64,000 nucleotides of DNA from CAYLJV01 sp964510375 (GTDB lineage: Archaea > Hadarchaeota > Hadarchaeia > Hadarchaeales > JAGGTB01), in assembly GCA_964510375.1 (NCBI GenBank), contig CAZEBR010000003.1:12722-76721 (forward strand). Direction: 5' to 3'. Under the pieces are notes generated by a model that did no database searches, was not told the DNA's origin, and saw only the letters and a program-made list of their open reading frames with translations. Position 1 is the stretch's first letter; the number at the start of each line of letters is the position of its first letter. Both the position numbers and the translations under genes were made by a program. Of the stretch, positions 60,134-64,000 are shown piece by piece.

Positions 60134-61423
60134 ATGCTCGATATTGAACTGATAAGAAACGAACCCGAAAAGGTGAAGGAAGACCTGCGTAAGAGAGATC
60201 AGAGCAAAAGAATAAGGGAAGTAAACGAACTGGTGAGGAAAGACAAAAGATGGCGTGAGTTAAAGCAGGAAGTGGACGAGCTGAGACACGAAAGAAATAC
60301 CCTTTCTCAAAAGATAGGAGAGAAAAAAAGCGAAGGAAAGGATGCGGAAGAAGAAATTCAAAGATCGAAGGAACTCTCGGAGAAAGTGGATGCCAAAGAA
60401 GAAGAGCTGGAAAAACTCAAGGAAGAAATAGACAAGAAGCTAATGAATCTGCCCAACATACTTCACTCTTCTGTCCCCCGTGGTGAGGACGAAGATGACA
60501 ACGAGGAGCTTTACAAGGTTGGAGAGCCCGAGGTCCCGGATTATCCCCTATTGCCTCACGGCGAAGTGGTGGAGAACTTGGGTACGGGAGACTTCGACAG
60601 AGCCGCCAAAGTGGCAGGGACCGGCTTTGTATACCTCAAGGACGACTTAGTTCTTCTCGACATGGCCCTGGCAAACTTTGGACTCAAAAAACTCGTAAAG
60701 CGAGGATACAAACCTGTCGAACCGCCCTTCATGATGAAGAGAAAACCTTACGAAGGAACGGTCGACCTGTCGGATTTCGAGGATGTCATGTTCAAAATCG
60801 AGGACGAAGATCTGTATCTAATCGCAACTTCGGAGCACCCCATAGGAGCCATGTACATGGACGAGATACTGGACGAGGACGAGCTCCCGAAAAAGTTCGC
60901 CGGAATAAGCGCGTGCTTCAGGAGGGAAATAGGAAGTCACGGCATCGACACGAAGGGCCTGTTCAGGATGCATCAGTTCAATAAGGTGGAACAATTCATT
61001 TTTTCAAAACCGGAAAATTCGTGGGACTACCACGAAGAATTGCTTCAAAACGCGGAGGACATGCTGAAAGAATTGGACATCCCGTATCGAGTGGTAAACG
61101 TATGCACTGGGGATATAGGAACGGTAGCGGCGAAGAAATACGACATCGAAGCGTGGTCACCTCGGCAGGAACAGTTCATCGAGGTCGTATCGTGCTCAAA
61201 CTGTACGGATTACCAAGCGAGACGACTGAATATACGGATGGGTGAGGTTGGCGGCGAGGAGAAAAAGACAGTACACACACTCAACAGCACGGCGCTTGCG
61301 ACTTCCAGAACGATGGTCGCCATACTTGAGAACAATCAACTGGAAGACGGTTCCGTAGTAATCCCCGAACCCCTCAGAGAATACATGGGGGGAAAGGAAG
61401 TAATCAGGCCACAAGAGGACTGA
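60134..61423 (+). CDS. serS: Seryl-tRNA synthetase (bacterial/common type)
   Basis: A 429-residue class II synthetase. The N-terminal tRNA-binding coiled coil (residues about 30-105) is followed by motif 2 (GISACFRREIGSHGIDTKGLFRMHQFNKVEQF) and motif 3 (NSTALATSRTMVAILENNQ). It is the common SerRS, not the rare methanogen type. The ATG is preceded by AAAGGGAG. Confidence 0.95.
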   Translation: MLDIELIRNEPEKVKEDLRKRDQSKRIREVNELVRKDKRWRELKQEVDELRHERNTLSQKIGEKKSEGKDAEEEIQRSKELSEKVDAKEEELEKLKEEIDKKLMNLPNILHSSVPRGEDEDDNEELYKVGEPEVPDYPLLPHGEVVENLGTGDFDRAAKVAGTGFVYLKDDLVLLDMALANFGLKKLVKRGYKPVEPPFMMKRKPYEGTVDLSDFEDVMFKIEDEDLYLIATSEHPIGAMYMDEILDEDELPKKFAGISACFRREIGSHGIDTKGLFRMHQFNKVEQFIFSKPENSWDYHEELLQNAEDMLKELDIPYRVVNVCTGDIGTVAAKKYDIEAWSPRQEQFIEVVSCSNCTDYQARRLNIRMGEVGGEEKKTVHTLNSTALATSRTMVAILENNQLEDGSVVIPEPLREYMGGKEVIRPQED

Positions 61424-61430
61424 AACATTT

Positions 61431-61685
61431 TCAAATCATTTTTTCGGCAGTAGACGTGCAGGCCAGCAAGTCTTCGACGGTCGCAAGCAGAGTCTCAATC
61501 CCCCCTTCAACTTCTATTTCAGATTTTACCCATTTGCCGTCCCTCTCGGTATCCACACTTACCTTCTCCGGTGAATCCAGATTATCGGGTCGAATCGATG
61601 CGGCTACGGCTTCGGAAACCGATTCGTCCTCGTACCTGCAAGAAATTTTTGCTTTTTGAACCACTCGTTTCACCCCACGCTTCAA
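61431..61685 (-). CDS. pcc1: KEOPS complex subunit Pcc1
   Basis: An 84-residue protein of the Pcc1/CTAG fold: KISCRYEDESVSEAVAASIRPDNLDSP, GKWVKSEIEVEGGIETLLATVEDLLACTSTAEKMI. Pcc1 dimerises the KEOPS complex that makes t6A in tRNA. It lies upstream of a conserved archaeal RecJ-S15-RdgB block, as in many euryarchaea. Confidence 0.9.
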   Translation of the reverse strand: MKRGVKRVVQKAKISCRYEDESVSEAVAASIRPDNLDSPEKVSVDTERDGKWVKSEIEVEGGIETLLATVEDLLACTSTAEKMI

Positions 61686-61757
61686 GGGCTAGAATGTTTC
61701 CATATTATTAATAAACTGTCCAAAACTTCAAGAACCAAGGATGGATTGAAAAACCAA

Positions 61758-63164
61758 TCATTTCAAGTCCTTTATCGTGCGATTTACTTTTTTCAAAAAT
61801 GCGTCCTTTCTCTCCAGAGGTATTCTGGCGGCCGCCGCCACATTGTGGCCCCCGCCGCTACCTCCAAGATCCTTAGAGACCCCGTGCAAAACTTTCCCTA
61901 TATCCACCCCTTCACTCTCGGCATATTCTGCCCTGGCTCTCGCGGAGACTTTGATCTGATCTTCACCAGTCGTCAACCCCAAAACGGGCCTGTCCATATC
62001 GATAAGGCCGGATTCAATCGCTATGGAAAGGGTTTCTCCGATCATTTGGGTCTCCAATCTGTCCTCTACATCGATATATCTAATCTGAGGCGTGGTTTTT
62101 ATCCTATCGCGGTTCTCGAGAAGCCAGTTTAGGGTCCCGATCATGAGCTCCTGATACTCTCGGAGGGTTTCCAAGGCCTCCTCCCTGGAATCCTCGTTGC
62201 CAAGTAACGCCGAAAAACCGACCTCTATCCGGTCCAACTTTTCACATGCATCGAGCATCGTCACATATTCATTTATCGTTTTAGGACCCACCGCCTGCTT
62301 GACCTTAGGCGTATAGACATTGCCCCACAGCGAGTCCCGAATATTCTCTTTGGGCTCGACCTCAATCGTTTCTAGAATCCCTTCAAGAAGTTCCTTCTCT
62401 TCATCACGATCCAATTCATCCAGCAGAACATCGTGCTCTAAACCCACATCGTCGAGAAGTTCCTTCACGGCATTTTCATTCCCGGAAAGCCCCAACAGGA
62501 AGGGTCGAACCGAGTGCTTAATGGACTCCATCAGCGGGAGCGTGCGGCCGTCCAGTTTCAAACCTTCACGAACCATCAAGTAGTTCCTATCAACCGCTTC
62601 CCGAACTATCATCTCGTTTAGCCCGCTAAACCCAGAAGATTTCAACTGCCTATCGCCCAGTGCGCCCAAAATCGCCATTTCGGATAAGGGTTTGAAATCC
62701 TTATCAACTTTCTCAACTACCAGGTAAACGACGCCCGAAGCGCTGATGTCATCAGTGCCGTCGAGACCATACTGGTGCGGATTTAGATGCGTGAGGCCAG
62801 GATGGCCTTGAACTTCACCCGGGTGATGGTCCAGAATCAGGACATCCCTATCATTTTCGAGCAAATGTTCCTCTATCATATCCAGCTGCCCGGTGCCCTG
62901 GTCCAGAAAAACGAAGAGATCGTAATCTTGGTTATTGAGTTCCTCCAAATCCTCCTGTTCTGGAGGGCCATCGAAGACAAGATGAAAAGGAGCGTCATAA
63001 TATTCCAGACACCTCGCCAAAATATTTCCGGCCGCTACTCCGTCGGGATCGGAATCCGTATTTACCCTTATACGACTACCCTCTCTAAGCCTAGATTTGA
63101 GAAAGGAAGCGATTTCACCAGCTGCCTTCTGAAACTCTTCGGTTTTAACTTCTCCCAAAATCAA
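61758..63164 (-). CDS. recJ: DHH-family RecJ-like exonuclease (GAN/Cdc45-related)
   Basis: A 468-residue protein with RecJ-like DHH motifs: NTDSDPDGVAAGNILARCLEY, FLDQG, LILDHHPGEV, SGVVYLVVEK and ALGDRQL, and the C-terminal DHHA1 motif GGSGGGHNVAAAARIP. These are the metal ligands of archaeal single-strand exonucleases (GAN), associated with the replisome GINS complex. It is followed at once by S15, the usual arrangement. Confidence 0.9.
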   Translation of the reverse strand: MILGEVKTEEFQKAAGEIASFLKSRLREGSRIRVNTDSDPDGVAAGNILARCLEYYDAPFHLVFDGPPEQEDLEELNNQDYDLFVFLDQGTGQLDMIEEHLLENDRDVLILDHHPGEVQGHPGLTHLNPHQYGLDGTDDISASGVVYLVVEKVDKDFKPLSEMAILGALGDRQLKSSGFSGLNEMIVREAVDRNYLMVREGLKLDGRTLPLMESIKHSVRPFLLGLSGNENAVKELLDDVGLEHDVLLDELDRDEEKELLEGILETIEVEPKENIRDSLWGNVYTPKVKQAVGPKTINEYVTMLDACEKLDRIEVGFSALLGNEDSREEALETLREYQELMIGTLNWLLENRDRIKTTPQIRYIDVEDRLETQMIGETLSIAIESGLIDMDRPVLGLTTGEDQIKVSARARAEYAESEGVDIGKVLHGVSKDLGGSGGGHNVAAAARIPLERKDAFLKKVNRTIKDLK

Positions 63165-63170
63165 CCTCTC

Positions 63171-63581
63171 CTAGCCACGGACTAGAAGAGCAGCTTCCTC
63201 AGGGTCGTATCGCCAGTCTTCGGGTAAGCGGTCATTCTCTTTGTAGTATTTGGTAAGCTTGTGAATTCTTGATTCTAGTTCTTTGAGGGTCCTTTGAGTT
63301 CTATTATCGTTTGGATTCTTCTCGAGATGATTTCTCATTTTTACGGCTTGCCTCAACAGATTCATTAACTCCTCCGGGATATCCGGGTCCAAGTCATTTT
63401 CTCTAAGAATATCGACCATATTCTTTCCCAGAACTTCTTGTACGCTAGGGATACCGTACTGATCCCGAAGCATTATCCCAATTTTACTAGGCGGTTGCCC
63501 TTCCTCTGCGAGCTCAACTATAAGCTCCTCTATCTCCTCGGGTTCCTTATCGACCCATCCTGGAATTTTAGCTTCTGCCAT
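63171..63581 (-). CDS. rps15: Ribosomal protein S15
   Basis: A 136-residue small-subunit protein of the archaeal/eukaryotic S13-like S15 type: IEELIVELAEEGQPPSKIGIMLRDQYGIPSVQEVLG, LRQAVKMRNHLEKNPNDNRTQRTLKELESRIHKLTKYY. Length slightly below the 150 of eukaryotes. It stops 7 nt before the RecJ start. Confidence 0.95.
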   Translation of the reverse strand: MAEAKIPGWVDKEPEEIEELIVELAEEGQPPSKIGIMLRDQYGIPSVQEVLGKNMVDILRENDLDPDIPEELMNLLRQAVKMRNHLEKNPNDNRTQRTLKELESRIHKLTKYYKENDRLPEDWRYDPEEAALLVRG

Positions 63582-64000
63582 TTAATCACCATCAGCCTTT
63601 TTGTTTCTGGTATACCACTTAACAAGCTTTTCGATTGCATCGGCCCTATGGGATAAATAATTCTTCATCTCGGTCGATATTTCACCAAAGGTCCCCCCTC
63701 CCCCCTTGTCCGGAGCAAATATCGGATCGTATCCGAACCCTGTCGAGCCCCGGATCTCCTTCGTAATCGTTCCCACCCCCCTTCCCATGAAGACTTCCGG
63801 TTGGGATTCTGGCTCACAGTAAGCAACTGCGGACCTAAACTCCGCCCTTCTCTCCTCGACACCTTCCATAAGGGATAGAATACCCTCGTTGCCTATCGTC
63901 CCGTAAACGTACGAGGAGTAAGGCCCTGGAAAACCGTTTAGGGAATCTATAAAAAGACCCGAATCCTCGACGAAACAGGGGGAGCCTATTATAGAACTGG
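63582..64000 (-). CDS. rdgB: XTP/dITP diphosphatase (partial, runs off right edge)
   Basis: The frame is open from the right edge: CFVEDSGLFIDSLNGFPGPYSSYVYGTIGNEGIL, RRAEFRSAVAY, EIRGSTGFGYDPIFAPDKGGGTF-like and EMKNYLSHRADAIEKL. These are the HAM1/RdgB motifs that remove non-canonical purine triphosphates from the pool. The N-terminal nucleotide-binding part lies outside the window. It is adjacent to S15 with no spacer. Confidence 0.9.
   Translation of the reverse strand, partial: SSIIGSPCFVEDSGLFIDSLNGFPGPYSSYVYGTIGNEGILSLMEGVEERRAEFRSAVAYCEPESQPEVFMGRGVGTITKEIRGSTGFGYDPIFAPDKGGGGTFGEISTEMKNYLSHRADAIEKLVKWYTRNKKADGD

Noticed and set aside
1..64000. CRISPR arrays, insertion sequences, rRNA genes or a replication origin
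   Set aside because: No regularly spaced repeats, transposase motifs, rRNA stretches or origin-type repeat clusters were seen on reading both strands.

Overview
The window is an archaeal chromosome segment, and euryarchaeal features dominate. It encodes transcription factor B, the nascent polypeptide-associated complex (NAC) protein, ribosomal proteins S8e, S3ae and L15e, RNase P Pop5, KEOPS Pcc1, diphthine synthase, NucS, a fused Fae-Hps enzyme, an NrpR-type nitrogen repressor and an archaeal riboflavin operon headed by a CTP-dependent riboflavin kinase fused to a helix-turn-helix. Many proteins are rich in Asp and Glu, and a complete KdpFABC potassium pump is present; both fit a halophilic or salt-stressed organism. 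No methanogenesis gene is visible. I cannot place it more finely than a probable halophilic euryarchaeote (the MSBL1 and Methanonatronarchaeia type of lineage is possible but unproven). Four runs of N (3579-3588, 4902-4917, 33258-33267, 40501-40510) show that this is a scaffold with gaps.

Layout. 1-3.6 kb: split archaeal glutamate synthase (FMN/ferredoxin subunit cut by the window edge, amidotransferase subunit frameshifted), preceded by an NrpR-like repressor and a near-ideal NrpR operator. 3.8-9.4 kb: a five-gene peptide-type ABC importer. 9.6-16.2 kb: metallo-hydrolase, NucS, alkyladenine glycosylase, NAC, an RCK_N-DHH phosphoesterase, a methylthioadenosine phosphorylase and a cis-prenyltransferase. 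16.3-19.8 kb: a short SMC with no hinge, followed by ScpA and ScpB. 19.9-24 kb: S8e, TFB, a CFI-box protein, tRNA-Lys, DphB. 23.7-26.6 kb: riboflavin operon arfB-ribH-ribC-ribB-rbkR. 26.7-32.6 kb: AmrS radical SAM enzyme, a tRNA thiolase, a GlmM paralogue, an AEC transporter and an old-yellow-enzyme.

32.7-34.0 kb: tRNA-Arg(UCU), whose 3' end is repeated about 1.2 kb downstream. Between the copies lie a decayed vapBC pair and an intact MNT/HEPN toxin-antitoxin pair, which reads as a small tRNA-integrated island. 34-35.3 kb: Fae-Hps. 35.4-40.4 kb: MFS transporter, alkaline-phosphatase-superfamily hydrolase, ATP sulfurylase CysN/CysD, two ribbon-helix-helix proteins and a zinc-ribbon coiled-coil protein. 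40.5-47.5 kb: potassium locus, with an Lrp regulator fused to an RCK_C ligand domain, divergent from trkA-kdpF-kdpA-kdpB-kdpC-usp.

47.5-64 kb: DUF1232 and UPF0182 membrane proteins, then housekeeping genes: Pop5, an exosome-associated RNA-binding protein, L15e, SerA, a YchF-type GTPase, a GlmU-like nucleotidyltransferase, a second GlmM, S3ae, SerS, Pcc1, RecJ-like DHH, S15 and a partial RdgB. The most unusual items are the hingeless SMC beside ScpAB, the RCK-based control of Kdp with an apparent AUU start codon for trkA, and the tRNA-bounded toxin-antitoxin island.
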